Assembly: GCA_949294195.1 (NCBI GenBank) | Contig: CASFGK010000028.1 | Coordinates: 1 to 64,000, forward strand | Source of the DNA: an uncultured Bacteroidales bacterium | Lineage (GTDB): Bacteria; Bacteroidota; Bacteroidia; Bacteroidales; UBA932 | Direction of reading: 5' to 3' | Length of the DNA stretch: 64,000 nt | In this document: positions 44,047 through 53,844 of the stretch, piece by piece | Numbering within the stretch: position 1 is the first letter of the stretch | Layout: each line of letters starts with the position of its first letter | Program-made: the position numbers and the translations under genes | The notes under the pieces: generated by a model | Database searches by the model: none | What the model was told of the DNA's origin: nothing | Seen by the model: the letters and a program-made list of their open reading frames with translations, nothing else

Positions 44047-45038
44047 CCCGCATGAAGCACATTGATTTTCTGAGGAAGGACATCTATCCTGACAGGAAGA
44101 CTGCCCAGAACTTCTCCGTCCACCTCTACCGGAACCATGTCTCCGGACAACGGTGTCACCACTACTGACCGGCATCTCCCGACGGTAAGTACCGGAACTT
44201 TGGAAAAAGTCCCGTCAAACAAGGCAGGTCCGTATCTCAGGACGTCAGCGAATGTTATCTTGGGAATAATCGTATAATCCAGCAGTCCGTCATCTGTAAC
44301 GGCATCGGGAGTCTGACGGAGTCCTCCTCCGGAATACTGTCCGATGCCGAAAGCTATGGAAAGACAGTCTCCTTCATACACCACAGTACCGTCGCACTCT
44401 ACCCTTACTTTAGAGGATTTATGATGAATAAGATTGTATATCAAGGAATTTACATATAGCAAACGGCTTCTTTTACCCTGACTTTTCTGGAGGTTGACCC
44501 GTTCGCATACCTTAGCGTCAAGTCCTGTTCCACCGATATTAAGCATGTATGTAAAAGGTCCGGGAACAGTTCTGGACAGGGATCCGTTTTCATGAAGAGA
44601 CTCCAGAATAGTCACTTTTGCAATATCCTGAAGAGAAAAAGAATGTCTGTCGATAAGATCAATTACAGTACTGATATCATGTCTGATTCCATGAGATTTG
44701 ATCCAGTCATTCCCCGACCCTATCGGTATGACGGCAAGATAGAAATCAGACAGTTTCACATCTGCACTGTTCCTTATGGCATCTCCTATGGCGCAGGCAA
44801 GACCGCTGAGCACTTCATGGACAGTGCCGTCACCTCCTACCGCAATGAATTTTCTGTAGCCTTCTTCCGCAGCTGTATATGCCATCTCCGTAGCATGCAG
44901 CTTGCACCCGGTCTCGTTGCAGACAAACGGAATGCCGCGGGACGACATCATTTCCGATGCTGAAATCCACTCCCGGGAAGTCTTGCCGCTGCCTGCATGG
45001 GGATTGACTACTACATACCACTCGCCGTTGTTTTCCAT
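44016..45038 (-). CDS. Diacylglycerol kinase family lipid kinase
   Basis: A 340-residue cytosolic lipid kinase (YegS/DgkB type). Motifs are VVNPHAGSGKTSREW at the N-terminus, the nucleotide-binding GGDGTVHEVLSGL, and PIGSGNDWIKSHGI. The ATG at 45038 places the first motif at the usual distance; an upstream ATG at 45071 is less likely. Substrate lipid unknown. Its last ten codons overlap the end of priA on the other strand. Confidence 0.9.
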   Translation of the reverse strand: MENNGEWYVVVNPHAGSGKTSREWISASEMMSSRGIPFVCNETGCKLHATEMAYTAAEEGYRKFIAVGGDGTVHEVLSGLACAIGDAIRNSADVKLSDFYLAVIPIGSGNDWIKSHGIRHDISTVIDLIDRHSFSLQDIAKVTILESLHENGSLSRTVPGPFTYMLNIGGTGLDAKVCERVNLQKSQGKRSRLLYVNSLIYNLIHHKSSKVRVECDGTVVYEGDCLSIAFGIGQYSGGGLRQTPDAVTDDGLLDYTIIPKITFADVLRYGPALFDGTFSKVPVLTVGRCRSVVVTPLSGDMVPVEVDGEVLGSLPVRIDVLPQKINVLHAGQYGSTSMTM

Positions 45039-45090
45039 AGGATAAAAATTATCTGTCGGCAAAAGTAGCAATTAAAATGAAATTATTTTA

Positions 45091-45098
45091 TAAATTTG
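45091..45098 (+). promoter_or_regulatory. -7 element upstream of parA
   Basis: TAAATTTG lies 33 bp before the parA ATG. A -33 box is not clear. Confidence 0.45.
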
Positions 45099-45131
45099 CC
45101 GAGATTTAGTCATTGTATCAAGTAGAGAATT

Positions 45132-45905
45132 ATGGGAAAAGTCATAGCTATCGCAAACCAGAAAGGAGGAGTAGGAAAGACTACGACCGCAATCAACCTA
45201 GCAGCCTCCCTTGCCGTTCTCGAGAAAAAGGTCCTGATCATCGATGCGGACCCGCAGGCCAACACGACGTCAGGCCTGAACTTTTCTCCAGACAATGACC
45301 AGAAGCGCACGCTATACGAGGTGATGATCGGCAGGATAGACATTTCCGATGCCCTGATACAGACAGAGATCGCGAACCTTCAAATGATTCCTTCCCACAT
45401 CAATCTCGTCGGAGCGGAAATAGAGATGCTCGAGACACCGGACAGGGAATCCATCATGAAAAAGGCTCTTTCCCCCATACGCAATGACTATGACTTCATC
45501 ATCATCGACTGTTCTCCGTCCCTCGGACTTATCACGGTAAACTCTCTGACTGCAGCAGACTCCGTAATCATTCCTGTCCAGCCGGAATTCTTCGCCCTGG
45601 AAGGTCTCGGGAAGCTCCTGCAGACCATCAGACTTGTACAGAACGGTGTCAACCCTGCCCTTACGATAGAAGGTTTCGTAGTGACGATGTTCGACGGACG
45701 CACAAAGGTGCACACCCAGGTGGTGGCAGAGCTAAGGGAACATTTTCAGGACATGGTATTCAAGACCATAATCCAGCGCAATATCCGTCTCAGCGAGGCT
45801 CCTTCACATGGAAAACCGATCATACTGTATGATGTCATCTGTAACGGCACTGCCAACTACCTGAACCTCGCGAAAGAAATACTAGAGAAAAACCAGACGA
45901 AATGA
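45132..45905 (+). CDS. parA: Chromosome-partitioning ATPase ParA (Soj)
   Basis: A 257-residue deviant Walker ATPase that forms gradients on the nucleoid and moves ParB-parS complexes. The deviant Walker A is KGGVGKTTTAIN with the signature lysine, followed by DADPQANTTSGL, and switch region DCSPSLGL. The length is that of chromosomal ParA without an N-terminal DNA-binding domain. Its stop overlaps the parB start (ATGA). Confidence 0.96.
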   Translation: MGKVIAIANQKGGVGKTTTAINLAASLAVLEKKVLIIDADPQANTTSGLNFSPDNDQKRTLYEVMIGRIDISDALIQTEIANLQMIPSHINLVGAEIEMLETPDRESIMKKALSPIRNDYDFIIIDCSPSLGLITVNSLTAADSVIIPVQPEFFALEGLGKLLQTIRLVQNGVNPALTIEGFVVTMFDGRTKVHTQVVAELREHFQDMVFKTIIQRNIRLSEAPSHGKPIILYDVICNGTANYLNLAKEILEKNQTK

Positions 45906-46834
45906 GCAAACAGCCAAGAGGACTGGGCAAGGGACTCGGTGCTCTCCTCGGAGACCAGGCCCTGAGCCAGATAAGAAAGCCAGTAGAATATGTACACAAG
46001 ACAGTGGTGACTCCGGAAACGACGGAGCCGGCCAGAGCAACCGCAGACATAATGCTGATACCGGCAGACCTTATAGAAGCGAATCCGTACCAGCCGAGAA
46101 TGTCATTCGACAACGAGGCTCTGGAAGGACTGGCAGAATCAATAAAGTCACTCGGCCTTATCCAACCGATTACGGTAAGACGCAAGTCTGCCGACCGTTA
46201 TCAGATAATAAGCGGAGAGCGGAGATTCCGGGCATGCCGTCTCGCGGGTCTTGATGAAATACCTGCATATATACGCGACACCAACGATCAGGGCATGCTT
46301 GAAATGGCAATCGTGGAGAACATCCAGAGAGAAAACCTGGATCCGATAGAAGTGGCCATGAGCTATCAGCGCCTGATCGAAGAGTGTAACCTCACGCAAG
46401 AGCAGATGGCTCTCAGAGTGGGCAAGAAACGTGCTTCAGTGACCAACTACCTGCGACTTCTCAAGCTTCCTGCAAAAGTGCAGCACGACTTGAAAGTAGG
46501 CCTTCTGAGCGTGGGACATGCAAAAGTGCTGCTCGGCATCGAAAATGAAGACCTGCAGGAAAAACTGTGCGACCTCATCATCAAGGAAGACCTGTCGGTA
46601 AGACAGCTTGAGGAAAAGATAAAAAAGCTTGAAAGTTCTGAAAACCGTCAGGAAAAAAACGGACAGGATCTCCCGGATGACTATTTCAGGATGCTGGAGA
46701 TTTTCGGCAAATTCTTTGAAAACAGCATCAGTCTCAAACGCACTTCAAACGGCAAAGGCACCATGACCATACATTTCTCTTCAGACGAAGAGGTGAAGAA
46801 ATTCCTGAAAGCCATAGAAGACTCGGGAATCTGA
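45902..46834 (+). CDS. parB: Chromosome-partitioning protein ParB
   Basis: A 310-residue CTPase and DNA-binding clamp that loads at parS. The N-terminal KGLGALLGD motif contacts ParA. The CTP domain has NPYQPR and GERRFRACRLAG, the helix-turn-helix lies near NLTQEQMALRVGKKRASVTNYLR, and the C-terminal part ends in a dimerisation segment. No convincing parS site was found in the window. Confidence 0.96.
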   Translation: MSKQPRGLGKGLGALLGDQALSQIRKPVEYVHKTVVTPETTEPARATADIMLIPADLIEANPYQPRMSFDNEALEGLAESIKSLGLIQPITVRRKSADRYQIISGERRFRACRLAGLDEIPAYIRDTNDQGMLEMAIVENIQRENLDPIEVAMSYQRLIEECNLTQEQMALRVGKKRASVTNYLRLLKLPAKVQHDLKVGLLSVGHAKVLLGIENEDLQEKLCDLIIKEDLSVRQLEEKIKKLESSENRQEKNGQDLPDDYFRMLEIFGKFFENSISLKRTSNGKGTMTIHFSSDEEVKKFLKAIEDSGI

Positions 46835-46879
46835 CCCTGACCTGGAAAAAACAGAATATCCATTCTGATACACCGAAAA

Positions 46880-47881
46880 ATGAGAGAAAAAAGATCCTTT
46901 GGCTATATTCTGGCTATTATAGTATGTCTGACGGGATTCTCCTTCAGTGCAAATGCACAGTTCAAAGAAGAAGCCTTTCAGCAGAACTATAATCCCACAG
47001 ACTCTACAGCTCAGACCGACACCTCTGACAAGATGTTCTCTTTCAAGGAGTTGTTCAGAGGTGTAGCACATAAGCAGGACCTCAAGATAGGAACCATGTT
47101 CGCAGGTTCGGCCTTCCTGCCGGGCATCTCCCAGATTTACAACAGGGACTACTGGAAACTTCCGATAATATACGGAGGAATCGGAGCCTGCGCAGGATTG
47201 GGAGGCTATTACCTCCACAAATACAATGTTTCCAAGAAGAAATACAACGAACTGCTCGGCATGTTCCCTCCGGAAGCCATGAATGTCACCATCACCCCAG
47301 GTATAGACTATGCGGCCAAACGGACGGGGACATGGCTCATGGTAGGGGCCGGCCTTATATATTGGGGGTCACTCATGGACGGAGTCGTCAGCTACAAGAA
47401 GGACATCCATCCGCATCCAGGAAGGGCGACTCTTTATTCTATCCTGCTTCCGGGTCTGGGCCAGGCCTATAATGGAGAATACTGGAAAATACCGATATAC
47501 TACGGCTGTCTCCTCGGCTCCGTGCATTTTCTGTACACGAACAACCTCAACTACCATAGGTTCAAGAGGATACACAACGAGGCAACAAATCCGGACATCG
47601 AGTACACAGGTTCCATTCCGGCAGAAACCGCACAGTGGTACAGGGATGTGTACAGACGTTACAGAGACTACTCCATTGTCGCCACGGCACTGTTTTACCT
47701 TCTTCAGGTAATAGATGCGAACGTATTTGCATACATGCATGATTTTGAAGTCAGCGACGATATAACGATGAAAGTCGAGCCTGCAGTGATCGCTCCGAAC
47801 AATGCATACGCCATGCATGCGGCATCAGGCTTCGGCATCAATGAAAACGCCATCGGACTCAGATTGGGAATCAGATTCTGA
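46880..47881 (+). CDS. DUF5683 membrane protein
   Basis: A 333-residue protein with a signal peptide or anchor (1-~27) and two related membrane modules: LPGISQIYNRDYWKLPIIYGG (residues ~75-95) and LPGLGQAYNGEYWKIPIYYGC (~193-213). Each is followed by long hydrophobic stretches, so it looks like an internal duplication. The DUF5683 family is restricted mainly to Bacteroidota and its function is unknown. It lies 45 bp after parB and 25 bp before the lytic transglycosylase gene, so a role linked to envelope growth or chromosome partition is possible (inference only). Confidence 0.85.
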   Translation: MREKRSFGYILAIIVCLTGFSFSANAQFKEEAFQQNYNPTDSTAQTDTSDKMFSFKELFRGVAHKQDLKIGTMFAGSAFLPGISQIYNRDYWKLPIIYGGIGACAGLGGYYLHKYNVSKKKYNELLGMFPPEAMNVTITPGIDYAAKRTGTWLMVGAGLIYWGSLMDGVVSYKKDIHPHPGRATLYSILLPGLGQAYNGEYWKIPIYYGCLLGSVHFLYTNNLNYHRFKRIHNEATNPDIEYTGSIPAETAQWYRDVYRRYRDYSIVATALFYLLQVIDANVFAYMHDFEVSDDITMKVEPAVIAPNNAYAMHAASGFGINENAIGLRLGIRF

Positions 47882-47906
47882 CAATTTTAACAGACAATAA
47901 TATACA

Positions 47907-49601
47907 ATGACACGCAAACTGATGAAATATATCACGTTCATAGTTGCAGCCTGCATGCCTGTTCTTTGCAGTGCAGCTGCAGATCCGGATTCTACCGGAC
48001 TGTTCAAAAAACTGAGAAATACCAGAACAAAAACTGCTCTTGTAAAAGAAAACATGGAGCTGTCCAGACTCGTGGATTCACTTACCGCCGAAATAAACAG
48101 ATATCAGGCGGAAATTGAGGAAAAGGACTCCCTGACAGCGGAGATAATGGAAATTTATGAAGAAAATGAAGACAGGAGCGGTATTGGGCTGGCACCGGAG
48201 GAATATACGCCGGAAGTTACCGACAGTCTGCTGAATCTGTGGTATTTGCACAAAAAGCTGAGCGCAGAGGATTTTGTACCCGGGTACGACATGGATTCTG
48301 TCCGGTTCGAATCGAACGTGCCGGATTCCATTTACGTCCGGAGACTGGAACAGATGAATTCATTCATCGACCTTCCATACAACAGCATTGTCAGGAATTA
48401 CATAATACTATACTCTGAAAAAATGTCTTCGATGGCTGAAATTCTGGGATTGTGCAGCTATTACATGCCTATTTTCGAAGAAATCTTCAGCGAACATGAC
48501 ATGCCGGAAGAACTCAAGGCTCTTGCAATCATAGAATCGGCACTGAATCCCACTGCGGTTTCAAGAGCGGGCGCAAAAGGAATGTGGCAGTTCATGTATT
48601 CGACAGCAAAACTTTACGGCCTCACGATAAACTCATTCGTCGACGAAAGGTTCGACCCGGTCAAGTCCGCACATGCCGTAGCTGCATATCTGGAAGATGC
48701 GTATAATATTTTCGGAGACTGGAATCTGGCCATAGCTTCATATAACTGCGGAGCAGGCAATGTCAACAAGGCTATCCGCCGCAGTGGCGGCCGTCGTGCA
48801 TTCTGGGACATATATCCTTACCTTCCGCGTGAAACAAGAGGCTACGTCCCGGCCTTCGTCGGGGCTCTTTACACAATGACCTATTACAAAGAGCACGGCA
48901 TCGTCCCACAGCACGTGGAACTTCCGGCGGTAACCGACACGTTCAAAATCCATAAAATGCTGCACTTCAAGCAAGTAAGTGACCTTGCAGGTGTTCCGAT
49001 GCAGACTCTCAAAGATCTTAATCCGCAGTATAGGCATGAAATTGTTCCCGGAAACGAAAAAGAATACATTCTGAGGATACCTTTCCAGTATTCCAACTCG
49101 TTCATCGACCATGAGGACTCGCTATATTCATATAAGGCATCTGAATTCTTCAACCCCGTAGTCCTCAAGAAAATCAAGGACGGAGGAGACGGAGAGCGTA
49201 TAATCCACAAAGTAAGAAGCGGAGAAGTCCTTGGAAAAATAGCCTTGCGGTACAGATGCAGCGTCAGCCAGATAAAGAGATGGAACAACCTCAGAAGCGA
49301 CAATATCCGCATCGGACAGAGACTGGTAATTTACAGAGGTGGTGCAGCTCGGGCAACTTCCGCCAAAACCGCCTCTTCCGCCACATCATCTAAGTCCGGA
49401 AGCACGGTAGCAAAGAACAAGCAGAACCAGCATAAATTCCCGGCAAATACAGAATACACGGTATATACCGTCAAGAGCGGTGACTCGCTGTACCTCATAG
49501 CCAAGAACTATCCTGGCGTAAGCGCGCAGAACATCATGGATTTCAACGGAATAAGCAGCAAAATAAAACCAGGGATGAAAATCAGGATTCCTAAATTATA
49601 G
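47907..49601 (+). CDS. mltD: MltD-like lytic transglycosylase with LysM domains
   Basis: A 564-residue periplasmic enzyme cleaving peptidoglycan. A signal peptide (1-~22) leads to a coiled-coil segment (NMELSRLVDSLTAEINRYQAEI) and the SLT domain with catalytic Glu in IIESALNPTAVSRAGAKGMWQFM and the YNCGAGNV motif. Two LysM peptidoglycan-binding repeats follow (HKVRSGEVLGKIALRYRC, then TVKSGDSLYLIAKNYPG), joined by a Ser/Ala/Thr linker. It is the last gene of the parA operon. Its last 6 bp overlap the convergent helix-hairpin-helix gene. Confidence 0.94.
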   Translation: MTRKLMKYITFIVAACMPVLCSAAADPDSTGLFKKLRNTRTKTALVKENMELSRLVDSLTAEINRYQAEIEEKDSLTAEIMEIYEENEDRSGIGLAPEEYTPEVTDSLLNLWYLHKKLSAEDFVPGYDMDSVRFESNVPDSIYVRRLEQMNSFIDLPYNSIVRNYIILYSEKMSSMAEILGLCSYYMPIFEEIFSEHDMPEELKALAIIESALNPTAVSRAGAKGMWQFMYSTAKLYGLTINSFVDERFDPVKSAHAVAAYLEDAYNIFGDWNLAIASYNCGAGNVNKAIRRSGGRRAFWDIYPYLPRETRGYVPAFVGALYTMTYYKEHGIVPQHVELPAVTDTFKIHKMLHFKQVSDLAGVPMQTLKDLNPQYRHEIVPGNEKEYILRIPFQYSNSFIDHEDSLYSYKASEFFNPVVLKKIKDGGDGERIIHKVRSGEVLGKIALRYRCSVSQIKRWNNLRSDNIRIGQRLVIYRGGAARATSAKTASSATSSKSGSTVAKNKQNQHKFPANTEYTVYTVKSGDSLYLIAKNYPGVSAQNIMDFNGISSKIKPGMKIRIPKL

Positions 49602-51518
49602 ATTGACGGATATCTGTATTTTAAGCTCGGCCCTGCCGGGCTTTTTCTTTTCCTGGCCAGGCGAAGCCCAAGGATATCCGGTATAGGCGGCCCGGAAATA
49701 GCAGCGTCCCCATTTGAAAACCCTGATTCCCGCTACGGCTGAAAGCCAGAAGCCCCTGCCGTAATATGCCGGAACTGAAAAACTGCCTGGAGCATCGCGT
49801 TCATAGGCATATATCCTGTCCGACCAGTTATCAATCCTGAATACCCCTCCCCGGACATATGCATATACGCTTCCGCATTTGTATCCGCTCTCGATATACG
49901 ACAGAAGCCCCAGACCTGTACTGTGCAGCACGTCAAGTCTCACCGCTGAGGAAAGTCTCCCGTCCGAGTATTTCACATCGCATCTGACATCAGTCCTGAA
50001 TCTGTCTCCGTAGGATCTGATTCTCTCTGACATTTTCCATTGCATACAGAACATGGATGACAGCTGACATGAGTAGGAAAATACTGACTTGAATTGAGTT
50101 GACGGTTTGTCCGTCCCGTATTTCGGTTCCGGTGAGTGCGATATGTCCAGACTGAAACTTCCCTGATGCCTGACGGAAGATGACCCAAAACCGGACATTC
50201 CGGCCAGACGGACATATTTCCCGGAATAGAACGAACCGGAAAAAGCAAGGCCATATTCATTGGAGCAGCAGCTTCCGCTTTTGACAGCTCCCGAATATTC
50301 CGATTCATATCCAGGAGGGTAGAACCTCAGTCCGGAAGCCAGATACAGTCCGCGGCATGGACTGAACTTGCATCCGGCAAGTGCAGCGACTGTTCTGTCC
50401 GACACATCAAGAGCCGCTTCGCCGAAAATCTCCACTCCTTTTACAGCATATCTTGCATCGGCGGAAACATGGCAGTTTTCAAAAAACCGACCGGTCATGG
50501 CCGTCATTCCGGTCTGTCCGTCAGACTTTCTGACAAGGAAAGGAATACTGGAAGCCACACAGGTAAATGACACTTGCCCGTCCATTCCGGACCACATGAC
50601 ATTCAAGCCTGGCAAGAGTGAGATTTCAACTGACTTTCCAGGTATTGTCAGTCCTCTCAGACCGGGGAAAGAAGCAAATGCGGATACTGTGAAGTTCCCG
50701 GCACAAAAATCCGCGGCGATGCCCCGGTGACTCCCGTCTCCTGCATAGGACCAATACGGGGAAATACCGGAGGGCCGTTTTGAAAATGCGCTCTGGGTGG
50801 GAATGCCGCTCATGGAAAATCCGCTCCACATGACAAGCCCCTGACCGAATCTCGCATTGAAATCCCCTGCAATCACCTTACCCAGCAGTTTCCTGCCGTA
50901 ATATGCGGCATAAAACGAAGCGGCTTCAGGAGGGAATTTTACAGCAGCATACGAACTGCGGCATGTCAGAGCGGCTTCCAGCCTGTCATTCATGCTGAAT
51001 CTGTATTTCATACCGTAGCTGTATTCAGGCTCATTCCATCCGGAAGCAGTCTCCTGGAATCTTACCGCCGATTTCAATACTACTGAATTACTCACATAGT
51101 TCCTTCCGGACGAAGACCGTCCGGGAAGCGAATATGAATCCAGGCTTACAAACGGTGCCAATACCTGCACGGCATAAGAACCGAATCCGTCCACCGCCGC
51201 AAGTTCCGAAAAAGACAGGATATCGCCGTTCCTGTTCCTGTAATCGAGTATCGCCGCTACCTGATACGGAGAAAACAGACCGGACTCCACAAGTCTGCTC
51301 CGTGAGGCCAGATTTATTTTCAATGGCTTTGACTTCAAGGAGTACAGGTGTTCCGCCTCCTCTTCTCCCATATCTTCCGCAAACATTACTCCCGCCGAGG
51401 CCGCTATCTCTTCTTCCGAAGCTTCAGAGGTCTGTTCCCTGTACGAATTCTGAGAGAAAAGCTCCGGTTCGGACACAAGAAGGACCGCTGCGGCGGCAGC
51501 GATAATACATTTTTTCAT
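49596..51518 (-). CDS. Exported protein with helix-hairpin-helix (ComEA-like) domain and outer-membrane barrel
   Basis: A 640-residue protein. The ATG at 51518 gives a good signal peptide (MKKCIIAAAAAVLLV); an upstream start at 51569 would add 17 residues. The mature N-terminus has paired helix-hairpin-helix motifs (KINLASRSRLVESGLFSPYQVAAILDYR, then LSFSELAAVDGFGSYAVQVLAPFV), as in the DNA-uptake protein ComEA. The remaining ~500 residues are rich in alternating aromatic strands, as in an outer-membrane beta-barrel, ending in ELKIQISVNL. Family members are common in Bacteroidales and of unknown function. The 3' coding end holds the terminator of mltD. Confidence 0.82.
   Translation of the reverse strand: MKKCIIAAAAAVLLVSEPELFSQNSYREQTSEASEEEIAASAGVMFAEDMGEEEAEHLYSLKSKPLKINLASRSRLVESGLFSPYQVAAILDYRNRNGDILSFSELAAVDGFGSYAVQVLAPFVSLDSYSLPGRSSSGRNYVSNSVVLKSAVRFQETASGWNEPEYSYGMKYRFSMNDRLEAALTCRSSYAAVKFPPEAASFYAAYYGRKLLGKVIAGDFNARFGQGLVMWSGFSMSGIPTQSAFSKRPSGISPYWSYAGDGSHRGIAADFCAGNFTVSAFASFPGLRGLTIPGKSVEISLLPGLNVMWSGMDGQVSFTCVASSIPFLVRKSDGQTGMTAMTGRFFENCHVSADARYAVKGVEIFGEAALDVSDRTVAALAGCKFSPCRGLYLASGLRFYPPGYESEYSGAVKSGSCCSNEYGLAFSGSFYSGKYVRLAGMSGFGSSSVRHQGSFSLDISHSPEPKYGTDKPSTQFKSVFSYSCQLSSMFCMQWKMSERIRSYGDRFRTDVRCDVKYSDGRLSSAVRLDVLHSTGLGLLSYIESGYKCGSVYAYVRGGVFRIDNWSDRIYAYERDAPGSFSVPAYYGRGFWLSAVAGIRVFKWGRCYFRAAYTGYPWASPGQEKKKPGRAELKIQISVNL
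49624..49647 (+). terminator. mltD terminator inside the coding end of the opposing gene
   Basis: AGCTCGGC (49624-49631), loop CCT and GCCGGGCT (49635-49642) form an 8-bp stem with one G-T pair, followed by TTTTC. Confidence 0.75.
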
Positions 51519-51645
51519 ATATACTCCGTAATTCTTTCCGGTGAAAGTTATTCCAATGCCGTATTGCATAAAACATGGCCCGGAAGGTTTTGTCTTTTTT
51601 TAAAGAAGATTTTTCCCTTTTTTACATTTTTATGTCATTTTTAAC

Positions 51646-51653
51646 TATTTTTG
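51646..51653 (+). promoter_or_regulatory. -7 element upstream of hpt
   Basis: TATTTTTG lies 23 bp before the hpt ATG in a T-rich region. No -33 TTTG is seen at the usual distance. Confidence 0.45.
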
Positions 51654-51675
51654 CGCTCTGATAAACCCTATTTTC

Positions 51676-52218
51676 ATGGAAAAAATCAGATTGTTCGACA
51701 AGACATTCAAGGTCTTCATCCCTTACGACAAAATAATGAAAGCCGTAGACGATGTTGCAGAAAGGATGAACGAAGATTTCAGAGGATGCCAGGATATTCC
51801 TGTCCTTCTATGCGTTTTGAACGGGTCGATAATGTTTACCGCAGAGCTGATGAAACGGCTTGAATTCAACTGTGAAATAGTATCCGTCAAACTGACCTCG
51901 TATAACGGCACAAGTTCCACCGGTAGGGTAAAGCAGGCAATGGGACTGACTGCAGATATAACAGGCAGACGCGTAATAATTGTCGAAGACATCGTGGATA
52001 CCGGAAATACCATCGTGGAGCTGAAACGTATCCTCAAGGATGCAGGGGCCTCGGAAAGTGTTGTCTGCACACTCCTTTTCAAACCGGATTCATACACCAA
52101 GGATGTTCCTCTTGAGTACGTGGCGATGCAGATACCGAATGACTTTATCGTCGGATTCGGTCTGGATTACAATGAAATAGGAAGAAACTTGAAAGACATA
52201 TACATACTGGACGAATAA
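51676..52218 (+). CDS. hpt: Hypoxanthine phosphoribosyltransferase
   Basis: A 180-residue purine salvage enzyme making IMP and GMP from hypoxanthine or guanine and PRPP. The PRPP loop is IIVEDIVDTGNTI, the flexible-loop region SYNGTSSTGRVK, and the base-binding FIVGFGLDYNE. It heads the hpt-adk-obg cluster, an arrangement I recall as common in Bacteroidota. Confidence 0.95.
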   Translation: MEKIRLFDKTFKVFIPYDKIMKAVDDVAERMNEDFRGCQDIPVLLCVLNGSIMFTAELMKRLEFNCEIVSVKLTSYNGTSSTGRVKQAMGLTADITGRRVIIVEDIVDTGNTIVELKRILKDAGASESVVCTLLFKPDSYTKDVPLEYVAMQIPNDFIVGFGLDYNEIGRNLKDIYILDE

Positions 52219-52244
52219 GTTTTACCGATTTAATTTTACAAGAC

Positions 52245-52817
52245 ATGAAATATTATATTCTTTTCGGCCCTCCGGGTGCAGGCAAAGGCACCCAGGCTAC
52301 AGCAATGGTAGAGAAATACAACCTCCATCATATCTCCACAGGAGAGCTCCTGCGCAAGGAGATTGCAGCCGGCAGCGAATTGGGGCTCAAGGCAAAATCC
52401 CTTATCGATGCCGGAGCTCTTGTTCCGGATGAAGTGGTTGAAGGCATGATAGAGTCGGAGTTCAGGACTGTCAAGGGAACAGATGGATTCCTTCTTGACG
52501 GATTCCCCCGCACCACAGCGCAGGCGGAGGCTCTGGACAGGATTCTTGAAAAAACCGGAGAATCAGTGACTTCTGTGGTATCTATAATGATTCCGGACGA
52601 GATGATCAAAGAGAGAATCCGCCACAGAGCTACTATTGAAGGACGTGCTGATGACGCCAAAGAAGAGACAATCAACAACAGAATCAGGACATACCACGAC
52701 AAGACAGAGCCTCTCGTGACATACTATAGCTCGCGGGACAAATACCGCGAAATCAACGGTACCGGCACTATCGAGCAAGTAAGGCAGGCTATCTTCGACC
52801 TTATGGACAAATTCTAG
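52245..52817 (+). CDS. adk: Adenylate kinase
   Basis: A 190-residue enzyme interconverting ATP + AMP and 2 ADP. It has the P-loop [10 protein letters not shown], the AMP-binding STGELLR and GFPRT segments, and [12 protein letters not shown] in place of a long zinc-type LID, so it is the short form. It is 26 bp after hpt and 25 bp before obg. Confidence 0.97.
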   Translation: MKYYILFGPPGAGKGTQATAMVEKYNLHHISTGELLRKEIAAGSELGLKAKSLIDAGALVPDEVVEGMIESEFRTVKGTDGFLLDGFPRTTAQAEALDRILEKTGESVTSVVSIMIPDEMIKERIRHRATIEGRADDAKEETINNRIRTYHDKTEPLVTYYSSRDKYREINGTGTIEQVRQAIFDLMDKF

Positions 52818-52842
52818 ACTACCTGCAAACCTGACAATCCTA

Positions 52843-53838
52843 ATGGCTGAAAGCAATTTCATAGATTATGTGAAAATATTCTGCGCTTCCGGAAACGGGG
52901 GCGCAGGTTCTATGCATCTCCGCAGGGAAAAATATGTACCTAAAGGCGGACCTGACGGTGGGGACGGAGGACGTGGAGGACATGTAATACTGAGAGCCAA
53001 TCCGCAGTTCTGGACTCTCATCCACCTGAAGTACCGCAAGCACATCCGCGCCGAGCACGGCGGAGCAGGAAGCGGACAGTTGTGCAAAGGGAAAAACGGG
53101 TCAGATATCATTCTCGACGTCCCTTTAGGAACTGTTGCAAAAGACGCAGAGACAGGAGAGACACTTTTTGAACTGGTGGAGCCGGGAGAAGAAAGAATCC
53201 TGGTGAAAGGCGGACGCGGAGGACTCGGGAACAACAACTTCAAATCCGCCACGAACCAGACCCCACGCTATGCCCAGCCGGGCGAACCAGGCAGGGAAGG
53301 ATGGTTCATTCTGGAGTTGAAAATCCTGGCTGATGTAGGGCTTGTCGGTTTCCCGAATGCAGGCAAATCTACCCTGTTGGCCACAATTACGGCGGCAAAG
53401 CCAAAGATTGCCGACTACGCATTCACAACTTTGGAGCCGAATCTCGGCATTGTCAGCTACAGGGATGACAAGTCTTTTGTAATGGCTGACATTCCCGGAA
53501 TCATAGAGGGTGCTCATGAAGGGAAAGGCATAGGACTCAGGTTTCTGCGGCACATCGAGAGAAACTCCATCCTGCTTTTCATGGTGCCTGCAGATGCAGA
53601 TGACATACGTCAGGGCTATGAAATTCTTCTGAACGAGCTCAAGGAATACAACCCGGAGCTTCTGGTAAAAGGACGCGTTCTGGCAGTGACCAAATCCGAT
53701 ATGCTGGATGAAAAGATGAAATCGGAGATAGAATCCGACCTCCCGGAAGATATTCCCCATATATTCATATCATCGGTAACGGGAGAAGGAATCCTTCAAC
53801 TGAAGGACTTGCTGTGGAAAGTCATGAATGAAAACTAG
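52843..53838 (+). CDS. obg: GTPase Obg/CgtA
   Basis: A 331-residue ribosome-associated GTPase acting in 50S maturation and stress control. The N-terminal glycine-rich Obg fold (1-~158) is followed by the G domain: G1 GFPNAGKST, switch region [10 protein letters not shown]3 DIPGIIEGA, and G4 as TKSD. There is no C-terminal OCT domain. Confidence 0.96.
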   Translation: MAESNFIDYVKIFCASGNGGAGSMHLRREKYVPKGGPDGGDGGRGGHVILRANPQFWTLIHLKYRKHIRAEHGGAGSGQLCKGKNGSDIILDVPLGTVAKDAETGETLFELVEPGEERILVKGGRGGLGNNNFKSATNQTPRYAQPGEPGREGWFILELKILADVGLVGFPNAGKSTLLATITAAKPKIADYAFTTLEPNLGIVSYRDDKSFVMADIPGIIEGAHEGKGIGLRFLRHIERNSILLFMVPADADDIRQGYEILLNELKEYNPELLVKGRVLAVTKSDMLDEKMKSEIESDLPEDIPHIFISSVTGEGILQLKDLLWKVMNEN

Positions 53839-53844
53839 TCAGTC

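Noticed and set aside
46850..46876. Small inverted repeat CAGAAT/ATTCTG after parB as a terminator
   Set aside because: The stem is only six pairs and no T-run follows; the DUF5683 gene starts right after, so read-through is more likely.
48909..48924. Possible parS site in mltD near parAB (CACGTGGAAC)
   Set aside because: Only the core and right half match the parS palindrome (about 10 of 16 positions). Other CACGTG occurrences (11121, 33647, 56525, 61278, 62896) match even less.
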